A stretch of DNA of 64,000 nt from DATFRY01 sp963764695. GTDB lineage: Bacteria; Myxococcota_A; Polyangia; Haliangiales; Haliangiaceae. Each line of letters starts with the position of its first letter. Position 1 is the stretch's first letter. Of the stretch, positions 10,001-18,467 are shown piece by piece. The stretch is taken from NCBI GenBank assembly GCA_963764695.1, contig CAVXTW010000007.1, positions 1,116,001 to 1,180,000 on the forward strand. The letters are read 5' to 3'. Under the pieces are notes generated by a model. It had not been told where the DNA came from, did not search any database, and saw only the letters and a program-made list of their open reading frames with translations. A program made the translations under genes and the position numbers.

Positions 10001-11433
10001 GACTTGCTCCTCGCGCCCGGCGGCCGGCCGGCCATGCGGCAGGCCAGCTCCGCCACCATCGACAGCGCCGCCTCGGTGCGCGGCGTCAGGCTGCCGCAGC
10101 TCAGGCGCACGAAGTTCTGGAAGCGGTTGCGGGCCGAGAAGATCGGCCCCGGCGCGATGGCGATGCCGCGGTCGAGCGCGCGCCCCTGCAGCTCCAGCGA
10201 GTCGACCGCCGGCGGCAGCTCGACCCACAGGACGAAGCCGCCCAGCGGCGCGGTCACCCGCGTGCCTTCCGGGAACTCCAGCGCGATCTTCTCCCGGAAG
10301 CGCTCGACACGGCCGCCCAGCGCGCGCCGCAGCCGGCGCAGGTGCTTGTCGTATCCGCCCGAGGCCAGAAATTCGGCCACGGCCATCTGCGTCAGCGTCG
10401 GATTGCCCAGCGTCTGGGAGAACTTCAGCCGCTCGATCACCTCCTGGTAGCGGCCCGGCGCCACCCAGCCGACCCGGTAGCCGGGCGCCAGGGTCTTGGA
10501 CACCGAGCCGACCAGCAGCACGCGCCCGCCGCGGTCGAACACCTTGGCCGGCCGCGGTCGCGGGCCGCTCCACACCAGATCGCCGTACACGTCGTCCTCG
10601 ATGAGCGGAACGTCGTGGCGCTCGATCATGCGCACCAGGCGCTGCTTGGCTTCCTCGGTCATCACCGCGCCGATCGGGTTGGAGGCGTTGGTGGCCACCA
10701 CCACGGCGCGCACGCCGCAGCCGCGCAGGGCGTCCTCGAGCGCCTCCAGGTCGAGCCCGGTGCGCCCGTGGGTCGGCACCTCGACCGCGCGCATGCCCAG
10801 CCCCTCGATCGCCTGCAGCACGCCGAAGTAGGTCGGCGACTCCACCGCGATGGCGTCGCCCGGCCGGGCCACCGCGCGCAGGCACAGATGGATCGCCTCG
10901 GTGGCGCCGATGGTGGTGACGAACTCGTCCTCGTGCAGACCGAGGCCCCAGGTGACCGAGCGCCTGGCCAGCTGCCGGCGCAGGGTGGGCAGTCCCGGCG
11001 GCGGGTCGTAGGCGACCCCGGCGGTCGCCACCTCGCGCGCGATCCCGGCGGCCAGCCGGTTGAGCGCCCGGATGGGGAGATCTTCCGGGCCGACGTAGGC
11101 GGAGCCGAGCGCGACCATCGACGGATCGCGCTGCGCCTCCAGGAGACGGACCACGCCGGTGGAAACCGACGGGCGGATTGCCGTGGTCAGGCGACGCGGC
11201 GCGCGCGGCTCGGCGAGATCGCCCGACTGCCGCGTGCGCACGTAATGTCCCGACTTCGGGCGCACTTCGATGAGTCCTGCATTCTCCAGCTGCAGATAGG
11301 CGGCCAGCACCGTTGCGATGCTGACCCCGCGGTCATCGGCCAGACGCCTCACCGACGGGAGGCGATCTCCGGCGCGCAGCGCGCCCTGCTCGATGGCGGC
11401 GGACAGGTCCGTTGCCAGCTGCTCGTAGAGCAT
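9997..11433 (-). CDS. MocR-type (GntR HTH plus aminotransferase fold) regulator
   Basis: This 478-residue PLP-dependent regulator has a GntR winged helix at residues 1-75 (GDRLPSVRRLADDRGVSI) and a fold-type I aminotransferase domain at about 110-470. The PLP lysine lies in GSVSKTLAPGYRVGWV. MocR proteins bind PLP and amino-compound effectors and usually control a divergent gene. Here the divergent gene is a DMT transporter, and the PhzF-like gene follows by a 4-bp overlap. The start ATG 11433 has a -10-like TACAGT 7 nt upstream and no Shine-Dalgarno sequence. True aminotransferase activity cannot be excluded. Confidence 0.9.
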   Translation of the reverse strand: MLYEQLATDLSAAIEQGALRAGDRLPSVRRLADDRGVSIATVLAAYLQLENAGLIEVRPKSGHYVRTRQSGDLAEPRAPRRLTTAIRPSVSTGVVRLLEAQRDPSMVALGSAYVGPEDLPIRALNRLAAGIAREVATAGVAYDPPPGLPTLRRQLARRSVTWGLGLHEDEFVTTIGATEAIHLCLRAVARPGDAIAVESPTYFGVLQAIEGLGMRAVEVPTHGRTGLDLEALEDALRGCGVRAVVVATNASNPIGAVMTEEAKQRLVRMIERHDVPLIEDDVYGDLVWSGPRPRPAKVFDRGGRVLLVGSVSKTLAPGYRVGWVAPGRYQEVIERLKFSQTLGNPTLTQMAVAEFLASGGYDKHLRRLRRALGGRVERFREKIALEFPEGTRVTAPLGGFVLWVELPPAVDSLELQGRALDRGIAIAPGPIFSARNRFQNFVRLSCGSLTPRTEAALSMVAELACRMAGRPPGARSKS

Positions 11434-11440
11434 GGCTCAA

Positions 11441-11468
11441 ACTGTAATGCGCTGACCCCCACCTGACC
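11441..11468. promoter_or_regulatory. MocR start-region -10 and direct-repeat operator candidate
   Basis: On the minus strand TACAGT (11446-11441) lies 7 nt before the MocR ATG. Next to it are two direct repeats CTGACC at 11452-11457 and 11463-11468, 11 bp apart (one helical turn). GabR- and PdxR-type MocR proteins bind direct repeats, so this is the likely operator for the divergent MocR/DMT pair. TACAG at 11471-11475 also mirrors CTGTA at 11442-11446. Confidence 0.45.
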
Positions 11469-11560
11469 GGTACAGATTTTCGGGCCGCCAGGCGTCACAA
11501 TCAGCGCCTGTGCCTGCTCGGGTTTCCGCGGCTGGATCTGTGCAGGTGTGCCGATCGCCT

Positions 11561-11566
11561 TATCTT
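11561..11566 (+). promoter_or_regulatory. -10-like element of the DMT transporter gene
   Basis: TATCTT ends 8 nt before ATG 11575, with no Shine-Dalgarno sequence between. No good -35 box is seen, which would fit an activator such as the divergent MocR protein. Predicted leaderless start. Confidence 0.4.
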
Positions 11567-11574
11567 CTGGCTCC

Positions 11575-12534
11575 ATGTCCACCTCCCCTGCCGCTGCGCT
11601 GCCCGCCGGCTCCGTGATCGCGCAGCCGGATCAGCTCGGATCACCGAGCACACCGAAGGGCCCGCCGTCGCCGGCCACCTTGCGCCGCGCGATGGCCCCG
11701 CTCGCCGCCGTCTACATCATCTGGGGCTCCACCTACCTCGGCATTCGCGTGGCCCTGGAGGGATTCCCGCCGCTCCTGCTGAGCGGCGCCCGCTTCATCA
11801 TCGCCGGCGGCGCCATCCTCGGCTACCTGGCCGCCCGCGGCGCGGCGCTGCCCGACCGGCGCCAGTGGCTGGCCTCCATCCCGATCGGCCTCTTGCTGTT
11901 CGTGTGCGGCAACGGCTTCGTCGCGCTGGCCGAGGTGAACATCGGCTCCGGCGTGGCGGCGGTGGTGATCGCCACCATGCCGCTGTGGATGGCGCTGTTC
12001 GCGGTGGCCGGAGGCGAGCGGCCGGGCCGGCGCGAGTGGGCCGGCATCCTGCTCGGCTTCTCCGCCATCGCGATCCTGTCGAGCGGCGGCGACCTGCGCG
12101 CCGACCTCGGCTCCACGCTGTTCCTGCTGCTGTCGCCGGTGGCCTGGTCGGCCGGCAGCATGCTGTCACGCCGCGCTCCGTCGGCGCCGGCCGGGCTCAT
12201 GGCCATGGCCGCGGCGCAGATGCTCATCGGCGGCGTCCTCGCCATGGCGATCGGGCTCGCGTTCGGCGAGCGCATGGTCGGCACGCCCGGCCTGCGCCCG
12301 ATCCTCGCCATGGTCTACCTGATCGTTTTTGGAACACTCGGGTTCGCGGCCTACACGTGGCTCCTGCGCAACGTGCGCCCGGTGCTGGCGACCAGCTACG
12401 CGTTCGTCAACCCGCTCCTGGCCGTCGTGCTGGGCGCGGCGCTCGGCGGCGAGGAGCTGGGCTGGTCGACCATCGTCGCGGCGCCGGCGGTCGCGCTCGC
12501 GGTCGGCCTCGCGATCAGCGCGCGCGGCCGCTGA
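11575..12534 (+). CDS. EamA/DMT-superfamily permease
   Basis: This 319-residue inner-membrane protein has about ten transmembrane segments in two EamA repeats. The first begins with IIWGSTYLGIRVAL, a hallmark of the drug/metabolite transporter family. The second ends with a proline-bearing ATSYAFVNPLLAVVLG. Family members export amino acids, nucleosides or drugs; the substrate here is unknown, but control by a divergent MocR regulator points to an amino compound. I prefer ATG 11575 over 11548 because the -10 element TATCTT overlaps the longer start. Confidence 0.88.
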   Translation: MSTSPAAALPAGSVIAQPDQLGSPSTPKGPPSPATLRRAMAPLAAVYIIWGSTYLGIRVALEGFPPLLLSGARFIIAGGAILGYLAARGAALPDRRQWLASIPIGLLLFVCGNGFVALAEVNIGSGVAAVVIATMPLWMALFAVAGGERPGRREWAGILLGFSAIAILSSGGDLRADLGSTLFLLLSPVAWSAGSMLSRRAPSAPAGLMAMAAAQMLIGGVLAMAIGLAFGERMVGTPGLRPILAMVYLIVFGTLGFAAYTWLLRNVRPVLATSYAFVNPLLAVVLGAALGGEELGWSTIVAAPAVALAVGLAISARGR

Positions 12535-12659
12535 CCGTCACCCCGGAGCGACCCCGACGTGGCCCGGAGTGGGTACTCCCGGGATCGCGATCGACGGCGA
12601 CCGACGACAATCGGCGCGGAAGGCGCCCTCTGACGCGACCTTGCCGCGTCCATGGAGGG

Positions 12660-12665
12660 TAGGAT
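12660..12665 (+). promoter_or_regulatory. -10-like element of the TetR gene
   Basis: TAGGAT ends 7 nt before GTG 12673. An upstream ATG at 12652 would place this hexamer inside the gene, so the hexamer supports the GTG start. No clear -35 box is visible. Confidence 0.35.
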
Positions 12666-12672
12666 CGGCGCC

Positions 12673-13317
12673 GTGTCCAACCCGACCACCGCGCGGAACG
12701 CGCCGCCGGGAACCGCGACGCGCATCCTCGACCTGGCCGAGCAGCTGGTCCAGATGCACGGCTTCAACGGCTTCAGCTACGCCGACATCGCGGAAGAGCT
12801 CGACATCCGCAAGGCCAGCGTCCACCACCACTTCGCCACCAAGGCGGTCCTGGGCGGGCGCCTGATCGGGCGCTATCGCGAGCGCTTCGGCGCGGCCCTG
12901 GACGAGATCGATCGCACCAGCGACGGCGGGCGCGACGCGCTCGAGCGCTACGCGCGGCTCTACGCCGGAGCGCTGCGCGAGAACCGGATGTGCCTGTGCG
13001 GCATGCTGGCGGCCGAGATCACCTCGCTGTCGCGGCCGCTGCGCACCGCCCTGCGCCGGTTCTTCGACGAGAACGAGGCGTGGCTGGCCCGCGTCCTGGA
13101 TCGCGGCCGGCGCGCCGGCGACCTCACCTTCGAGGGGACCGCTGCCGGGCAGGCCCGGCTGCTGCTCGCCGCGCTCGAGGGCTCCATGCTGGTGGCGCGC
13201 TCGTACGGCGACCCGGACCGCTTCGAGTCGTCCGCCGCGCTGATGCTGGCCGGGCTGGGCGCAACCCGGCGGCGGCGCCCGCAGACGCGCGCGCGCCGGA
13301 CCGCCGCCCGGCACTGA
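12673..13317 (+). CDS. TetR/AcrR-family transcriptional regulator
   Basis: This 214-residue repressor-type protein has an N-terminal TetR helix-turn-helix (FSYADIAEELDIRKASVHHH) at about residues 35-60. The ligand domain is all-helical and includes a short CLCGMLAAE motif typical of one TetR subgroup. The C-terminus is Arg-rich. It lies between the DMT permease (same strand, 138 bp upstream) and the convergent glutamate dehydrogenase gene. No palindromic operator is obvious nearby, so the target is unknown. ATG 12652 is an alternative start. Confidence 0.88.
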   Translation: MSNPTTARNAPPGTATRILDLAEQLVQMHGFNGFSYADIAEELDIRKASVHHHFATKAVLGGRLIGRYRERFGAALDEIDRTSDGGRDALERYARLYAGALRENRMCLCGMLAAEITSLSRPLRTALRRFFDENEAWLARVLDRGRRAGDLTFEGTAAGQARLLLAALEGSMLVARSYGDPDRFESSAALMLAGLGATRRRRPQTRARRTAARH

Positions 13318-13325
13318 TCGAGATC

Positions 13326-14609
13326 CTACGGGAAGATCTCGCGCTGCTTGTAGGCGGAGCGGATGCGATCGAGGGCGACGGCGAACGCCGCGGTGCGCGC
13401 GCTGACCCGGTGCTCGTGGCGGAAGGCCCACACGCGCCGGAACGCCTTCTTGAGCTTGGTCTCGAGCTTGCGGTCGACCTCTTCGAGCTCCCAGTGCTCG
13501 CTCTTCTTGTTCTGCACCCACTCGAAGTAGGAGACGACCACGCCGCCGGCGTTGCACAGGATGTCCGGGATGACGTCGATGCCGCGCCTCTCGAGCTCCT
13601 GATCGGCGCCCAGGGTGGTCGGCCCGTTGGCGGCCTCGGCCACCAGCTTCACTTGCAGGTCGCCGACGTTGGCCCGCGTGATCTGCTTCTCGATCGCCGC
13701 CGGGATGAGGATGTCGGCCTTGATCTTCCAGAACTGCGACATCGGGATGGTCTCCGCCTCGCGGAAGGTGGCCAGCTCGCCGCCCGCGGCGTAGTGCGCG
13801 CGCAGCGACTCGACGTCGATCCCGCGGTCGTTGTAGATCGCCTGCCGGCTGTTGCTGGTGGCGAGCATGCGCGACCCGTGGCGGGCCAGCAGCGCCGACG
13901 CCCAGCTGCCGGCGTTGCCGAAGCCCTGGGTGATGAACGTGGTGCGCGACAGGTCCACCTTGTTGTGGTCGGCCCACTCCTCGATGCAGTACACGGTGCC
14001 CTGCCCGGTCGCCTTGTCGCGGCCCTCGGAGCCGCCGCACTCGAGCGTCTTGCCGGTCACCACGCCGCGCGTGCTGTCGCGCTCGTGCGCGGTGACGCTG
14101 TTCATGTACGTGTCCATCATCCAGACCATGGTCTGGGCGTTGGTGTTCACGTCGGGCGCCGGGATGTCGTACTCCGGTCCGATGTTGTTGCCGAGCGCGT
14201 GGGTGAAGCGACGGGTGAGCCGCATGAGCTCGCCGGGCGAGCACTGCTTGGGATCGAACTGCACGCCGCCCTTGCCGCCGCCGAACGGCAGATGGGTGAG
14301 CGAGCACTTGAAAGTCATCCACGTGGCCAGCGCCTTGACCTCGTCGATGTGGACGTTCTGGTGGTAGCGGATGCCGCCCTTGTACGGGCCGAGCACGTTG
14401 TTGTGCTGCACCCGGTAGCCCTTGAACAGGCGGTACTCGCCGTCGTCCATGCGCACCGGGAAGTGGATCATGATCTCGTTCTTGGGCTGGGCCAGGATCG
14501 TCGTGATCCACGGCTCCAGAGAGATCGCCGCGGCGCCGCTGCGCCACTGGGTCACCGCCATCTCGTAGAGATTGAGGTCTTCGTTGTCGCCGCGCGCGTC
14601 GCTCGTCAT
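13326..14609 (-). CDS. gdhA: Glutamate dehydrogenase
   Basis: This 427-residue enzyme interconverts glutamate and 2-oxoglutarate plus ammonia in the cytoplasm. Family blocks are GPYKGGIRYH and PFGGGKGG (substrate-binding lysines), the Asp in PAPDVNTN, the dinucleotide loop GFGNAGSWA, and LIPAAIEKQI followed by EAANGPTT. Length fits the hexameric NAD(P)-dependent class of about 420 residues. ATG 14609 is chosen because TAGCGT lies 8 nt upstream and it fits the family N-terminus; a longer start at 14645 would add 12 residues. The gene converges with TetR, 8 bp between stops. Confidence 0.95.
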   Translation of the reverse strand: MTSDARGDNEDLNLYEMAVTQWRSGAAAISLEPWITTILAQPKNEIMIHFPVRMDDGEYRLFKGYRVQHNNVLGPYKGGIRYHQNVHIDEVKALATWMTFKCSLTHLPFGGGKGGVQFDPKQCSPGELMRLTRRFTHALGNNIGPEYDIPAPDVNTNAQTMVWMMDTYMNSVTAHERDSTRGVVTGKTLECGGSEGRDKATGQGTVYCIEEWADHNKVDLSRTTFITQGFGNAGSWASALLARHGSRMLATSNSRQAIYNDRGIDVESLRAHYAAGGELATFREAETIPMSQFWKIKADILIPAAIEKQITRANVGDLQVKLVAEAANGPTTLGADQELERRGIDVIPDILCNAGGVVVSYFEWVQNKKSEHWELEEVDRKLETKLKKAFRRVWAFRHEHRVSARTAAFAVALDRIRSAYKQREIFP

Positions 14610-14617
14610 ATCGTTCG

Positions 14618-14623
14618 ACGCTA
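14618..14623 (-). promoter_or_regulatory. -10-like element of the glutamate dehydrogenase gene
   Basis: Read on the minus strand this is TAGCGT, ending 8 nt before ATG 14609. No Shine-Dalgarno sequence is present between them. No -35 match is seen. Confidence 0.3.
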
Positions 14624-14732
14624 ACGCAAAAGCTGCGGGACGCACCAGGGCCGCTCCCGCCGCAAGCGCGGCGACATGACGCCTGATTTCGCTGCACCGC
14701 TCGTTGCGCGGCGCGGCATCCTATCGGTTGTG

Positions 14733-16061
14733 GTGAGCGCACCCACGACCGAGCTCCTGTTCGCCCGCGGGCAGATGGCCTACTCGCTCGGCTTTCACAT
14801 CGTGTTCGCCGCCGCCGGCATCGCCATGCCGGTGCTCATGGTGGCGGCCGAGCTCCTGTGGCGGCGCACAGGCTCGGCGGTGCATCTCGAGCTGGCGCGG
14901 CGCTGGGCCAAGGGCACCGCCGTGCTGTTCGCCGTCGGCGCCGTGTCCGGCACGGTGCTGGCGTTCGAGCTGGGCCTCTTGTTCCCCGGCTTCATGGAGC
15001 ACGCCGGCGCCATCATCGGGCTGCCGTTCTCGCTCGAGGGCGTGGCCTTCTTCACCGAGGCCATCTTCCTGGGCCTGTACCTGTACGGCTGGGAGCGCCT
15101 GCGCCCGTCGCTGCACATCCTGTGCGGCGCGGCGGTGGCGGTCTCCGGCGCGGCGTCGGCCGCGTTCGTCACCATCGCCAACGCGTGGATGAACGCGCCG
15201 CGCGGCTTCCGCCTCGAGAGCGGAAAGCTCGTCAACATCGATCCGATCGCCGCGATGGCCACGCCGTTCGCGCTGCACCAGATCCTGCACACGCTGCTGG
15301 CCGCGTTCATGGCCACGGCGATGGCGGTGGCCGCCATCCACGCCTGGGCGCTCCTGCGCGACCGGACCGCGGCGCTGCATCGCGTCGCCCTGGCCCTGGC
15401 GCTCGGGCTCGGCATCCCGTCGGCGCTGGCCCAGCCGCTGGTCGGCCACATGGCCGGCCAGATGGTCGCGGAGCATCAGCCGCTCAAGCTGGCCGCGATG
15501 GAGGGGCTGGAGAAGACCACCGCCGGCGCGCCGATAAGCCTCGGCCCGATCGAGCTGCCCGGCATGCTGTCGTTCCTGGCCAAGGGGGATGTCAACGCCA
15601 CCATCGTCGGGCTCGAGGAGTTCCCGGTCGCCGACCGTCCGCCCGGCATCGTGCGCGTCGCCTATCTCGTCATGCTCGCGCTCGGCGGAGCCGCCGTCCT
15701 GCACGCCCTGGTCACGCTCTTCTTGTGGTGGCGGCGGCGCGGGCTGCCGGACGCGCGCTGGTGGCTGCGCGCCACCGTGCTGCTCGGGCCGGCCGGCGTG
15801 ATCGCGATGGAGGCCGGCTGGACCGTGACCGAGGTCGGCCGCCAGCCGTGGACCATTTACGGCGTCCTGCGCACCGCGGACGCGGTCACGCCGGTGCAGG
15901 GGCTGTGGCTGCCCTTCACGCTGTTCGCGCTGGTCTACCTCGGCCTGGCCGCGGTGGTGACCGCCGTGATGGTCTACCAGGTACGCCAGACCGCCCCAAA
16001 GCCGGAGCCTGTGGCTGAGCCGGAAGCGCCGGTGTCGAAGCCGGATCGCGGGGCGACCTGA
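14733..16061 (+). CDS. cydA: Cytochrome bd-type quinol oxidase subunit I
   Basis: This 442-residue, nine-helix inner-membrane subunit oxidises quinol and reduces oxygen to water with hemes b558, b595 and d. Visible family features are the N-terminal ARGQMAYSLGFHIVF with the heme-ligand His, GNVLAF-like helix 3 (here SGTVLAFELGLLFPGF), and the GRQPWTIYGVLRT motif. The quinol-binding Q-loop looks short, as in CIO/cyanide-insensitive types. GTG 14733 (or 14730) gives the usual N-terminus; the ATG at 14676 adds residues outside the family. Its TGA shares one base with the cydB ATG. Confidence 0.93.
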   Translation: MSAPTTELLFARGQMAYSLGFHIVFAAAGIAMPVLMVAAELLWRRTGSAVHLELARRWAKGTAVLFAVGAVSGTVLAFELGLLFPGFMEHAGAIIGLPFSLEGVAFFTEAIFLGLYLYGWERLRPSLHILCGAAVAVSGAASAAFVTIANAWMNAPRGFRLESGKLVNIDPIAAMATPFALHQILHTLLAAFMATAMAVAAIHAWALLRDRTAALHRVALALALGLGIPSALAQPLVGHMAGQMVAEHQPLKLAAMEGLEKTTAGAPISLGPIELPGMLSFLAKGDVNATIVGLEEFPVADRPPGIVRVAYLVMLALGGAAVLHALVTLFLWWRRRGLPDARWWLRATVLLGPAGVIAMEAGWTVTEVGRQPWTIYGVLRTADAVTPVQGLWLPFTLFALVYLGLAAVVTAVMVYQVRQTAPKPEPVAEPEAPVSKPDRGAT

Positions 16062-17260
16062 TGGGCGCGCCCGAGCTCATCGCCGGTGTCCTGTTCGCCG
16101 CGCTGCTGGTCTACACGCTGTCCGGTGGGGCCGACTTCGGCGGCGGCATGTGGGACCTGTTCGCGCGCGGCCCGCGGGCGGCCGCCCAGCGCGCCCTGGT
16201 CGAGCGCGCCATCGCGCCGGTGTGGGAGGCGAACCACGTCTGGCTGATCGTCGCCGTGGTGCTGCTGTTCACCGCCTTCCCGCCCGCCTTCGCCGCACTG
16301 GCCACGCGCATGCACATCCCGCTGACCGCGCTCCTCATCGGCATCGTGCTGCGCGGCTCGGCCCTGGTGTTCCGCCAGTACGGCGGCCCCGGCGCCGCGC
16401 ACCGCTGGCAGCGCGTGTTCGCCATCGCCAGCGCGGTGACGCCGTTCTTCCTCGGCGCCGTGCTGGGTGCGGTGAGCTCGGGCGCGGCCAGCCCGCGCGA
16501 TCTCATGGCCTGGCTGTCGCCGCTGCCGGTGGCCACCGGCGCCGCCTCGGTCGCCCTGTGCGGATACCTGGCCGCGGTCTACCTGACCGTCGAGGCAGCC
16601 GCCGCATCGCCGCTCGACGTGCCGCACACCGGCGCCGCGCCGGCCGATGCCGAGCCGGATCTGGCCGACGACTTCCGCCGACGCGCACTGTGGGCCTGGG
16701 TCGCGGTCGCCGCCGCTGCGATCCTCTGCGCTGTCGCCGCGCACCACGACGCCCCGGCCTTCGCGGCGCGGCTTTTCGGCTCGGCCTGGAGCGCGCCGCT
16801 GGTCGCGGCCGGCATCGCCGCCGCGCTCGGCGCCGCCCTTGCCCTCGTGCGCCGCCGCTACCGCCTGGCCCGCGCGCTCGCCATGGCCGAGGCCACCGCG
16901 CTCCTGGCCGGATGGGGCGCGGCGCATGCGCCCTTCCTCATCGCGCCCGACCTGACCGTGCGCGGCGCGGCGGCGCCGCCGGCCACCCTCGACATCCTGG
17001 CGCCGGTCCTCGTCGCCGGCGCGGTCGTCGTGCTGCCGGCGCTCTACTGGCTGATGCGCGTGTTCAAGTCGCAGCCGGCTTCAGATGACTATCGATCCAG
17101 AATCTCGGAAGTGAGGATGCGCGACACCGGGCACTGGTTGGCGATCTCGAACAGGGCCTTGCGCTGCTCCTCGGTGAGCGGACCGACGATCTCCACGTCT
17201 CGGCGCAGGCGGTCGAGCATGCCCTGCTTGGTCTCGCACTCGACGCAGTCGATGGCGTAG
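16061..17260 (+). CDS. cydB: Cytochrome bd-type oxidase subunit II (extended C-terminus)
   Basis: This subunit starts with the family N-terminus (GADFGGGMWDLFARG) and has about eight transmembrane segments; WEANHVWLIVAVVLLFTAFP is the conserved helix 2 region. Family proteins are about 335-380 residues, this one is 399. The last 57 residues (after FKSQPAS) are polar, have no family look and lie antisense to osmC. A TGA in another frame at 17086-17088 would give a normal end if one base were missing, so the tail may come from an indel. It is translationally coupled to cydA. Confidence 0.88.
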   Translation: MGAPELIAGVLFAALLVYTLSGGADFGGGMWDLFARGPRAAAQRALVERAIAPVWEANHVWLIVAVVLLFTAFPPAFAALATRMHIPLTALLIGIVLRGSALVFRQYGGPGAAHRWQRVFAIASAVTPFFLGAVLGAVSSGAASPRDLMAWLSPLPVATGAASVALCGYLAAVYLTVEAAAASPLDVPHTGAAPADAEPDLADDFRRRALWAWVAVAAAAILCAVAAHHDAPAFAARLFGSAWSAPLVAAGIAAALGAALALVRRRYRLARALAMAEATALLAGWGAAHAPFLIAPDLTVRGAAAPPATLDILAPVLVAGAVVVLPALYWLMRVFKSQPASDDYRSRISEVRMRDTGHWLAISNRALRCSSVSGPTISTSRRRRSSMPCLVSHSTQSMA

Positions 17261-17523
17261 ACGCGGTCGTGGTTCAGGGTCACCCGCACCGACTCGACCG
17301 GCCAGCCCTTCTCGGCCGCCACCGCGGTGATGGTCATCGACGTGCACGTGCCGAGCGCGGCCAGCAGCAGATCGTAGGGGGTCGGCCCCTCGTCCTTGCC
17401 GCCCAGCGCCACCGGCACGTCGCCGACGATCTGGGTCGGGCCGGCCTGGATGACCTGGCGGAAGCCGCCCTTGCCCTCGACGACCACTTCTCTGTCCTTG
17501 TGCTTGTCCCTCTCAGAATACAC
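17089..17523 (-). CDS. OsmC-family peroxiredoxin-like protein
   Basis: This 144-residue OsmC/Ohr-fold protein would detoxify organic peroxides with a cysteine pair. The first Cys lies in ALGTCTSMTI and the second in ANQCPVSRIL, the two positions expected for the family. Two extra cysteines (CVEC) lie between. The start is GTG 17523 with AGGAG about 6 nt upstream, one of the few clear Shine-Dalgarno sites here. It overlaps the C-terminal extension of cydB and is divergent from the FMN reductase gene by 41 bp. Confidence 0.9.
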   Translation of the reverse strand: MYSERDKHKDREVVVEGKGGFRQVIQAGPTQIVGDVPVALGGKDEGPTPYDLLLAALGTCTSMTITAVAAEKGWPVESVRVTLNHDRVYAIDCVECETKQGMLDRLRRDVEIVGPLTEEQRKALFEIANQCPVSRILTSEILDR

Positions 17524-17550
17524 GGGGCACTCCTCTCGCAGGGGGGGCGC

Positions 17551-17556
17551 TACTGT
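17551..17556 (+). promoter_or_regulatory. -10-like element of the FMN reductase gene
   Basis: TACTGT ends 8 nt before ATG 17565; no Shine-Dalgarno sequence lies between. The 41-bp gap to the divergent osmC start leaves room for promoters in both directions. Confidence 0.35.
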
Positions 17557-17564
17557 ACGACACC

Positions 17565-18122
17565 ATGACCAAACTCATCGGCCTGTCCGGCAGCCTTCGT
17601 CGAGGCTCCTTCAACTCCGCCCTGTTGCGCGCTGCCGTCGAGCTCGCCCCGTCCGATCTCCACATCGAGATCGCGTCCATTCGCGACTTCACGCTCTACG
17701 ACGGCGACGTCGAGGAACGGGACGGAGTGCCGCCGCCGGTCGCGCAGCTCAAGGATCGCATCGCCGCCGCCGACGGCCTGCTGCTGGTCTCGCCCGAGTA
17801 CAACAACTCGCTACCGGGCGTGTTCAAGAACGCGATCGACTGGCTCAGCCGTCCGTCCAAGGACATCCCGCGCGTGTTCGGCGGCAAGATGGTCGGTCTC
17901 ATCGGAGCATCGCCGGGTGCAGGCGGCACGCGCCTGTCGCAGACCGCATGGCTGCCGGTGCTGCGCGTGCTCGGCACGCGACCGTTCTTCGGCCGCAGCG
18001 TGTTCATCGCCGGCGCCGGTCAGGTGTTCGACCAGGATGGAGCGCTGGTCGATGAGAAGACGCGCGAGGTGGTGCGCCGCTACATGGCTGGTCTGGCCGA
18101 ATTCGTCGGCGCTGGTGGGTGA
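17565..18122 (+). CDS. NADPH-dependent FMN reductase (ChrR/azoreductase-like)
   Basis: This 185-residue flavodoxin-like oxidoreductase belongs to the NADPH-dependent FMN reductase family. The N-terminal phosphate-binding loop is GLSGSLRRGSFNSALLRAA, followed by the flavin-binding LLVSPEYNNSLPGVFKNAIDWL at about residues 73-94. Members reduce quinones, chromate or azo dyes and often limit redox-cycling stress. Its divergent neighbour OsmC is also a peroxide-defence protein, so the pair may answer the same stress (inference). The start ATG 17565 is supported by the upstream hexamer. Confidence 0.9.
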   Translation: MTKLIGLSGSLRRGSFNSALLRAAVELAPSDLHIEIASIRDFTLYDGDVEERDGVPPPVAQLKDRIAAADGLLLVSPEYNNSLPGVFKNAIDWLSRPSKDIPRVFGGKMVGLIGASPGAGGTRLSQTAWLPVLRVLGTRPFFGRSVFIAGAGQVFDQDGALVDEKTREVVRRYMAGLAEFVGAGG

Positions 18123-18467
18123 GAAAAGATCTCGATCGGCTATTCTCTCCTCCGCCGCATCCCGTTCGTTCCTCCGGGGGACAGCGAGCGCGCCAGAAGC
18201 GGTCAGACGACTTTGCCGCGAAGAGGGGGATCTCGCGGGTGGTGAACTTTCATCAGGGGTGCCTGTTGCGGCCCCCTCTGACGTGTGCCAATCCACGTGA
18301 CTACAAACACTTCGAGGTGCTTTTGCGCAACGTCTGCGCTGGCCAGAAAACCGGACGGTTGGGTACATCGACCGGTTCCGACGCGCTGCCCCAAGTTGCC
18401 TGCCTTGACAGACGACGCGGTGCGCAGAATTGAGGGGACGAGTGTTATACGTCCGCTCGCTGAGTAA
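18123..18467. other. Intergenic region upstream of the lipid operon
   Basis: About 345 bp without a convincing gene, AT-richer than its surroundings. It holds a perfect -35 box TTGACA at 18405-18410, but the best -10 at 17 bp (AATTGA) is weak. TTATAC at 18445-18450 could serve another promoter. This is the only candidate promoter region for the SDR-PKS operon. Confidence 0.35.

Noticed and set aside
12538..14742. Long frame antisense to TetR and in another frame of glutamate dehydrogenase
   Set aside because: No domain, low-complexity Arg/Gln/His composition; both real genes match families over full length.
18405..18433. Perfect TTGACA as promoter of the lipid operon
   Set aside because: Kept only as a weak note: the hexamer at the right distance (AATTGA) is a poor -10 and the GTG lies well downstream.
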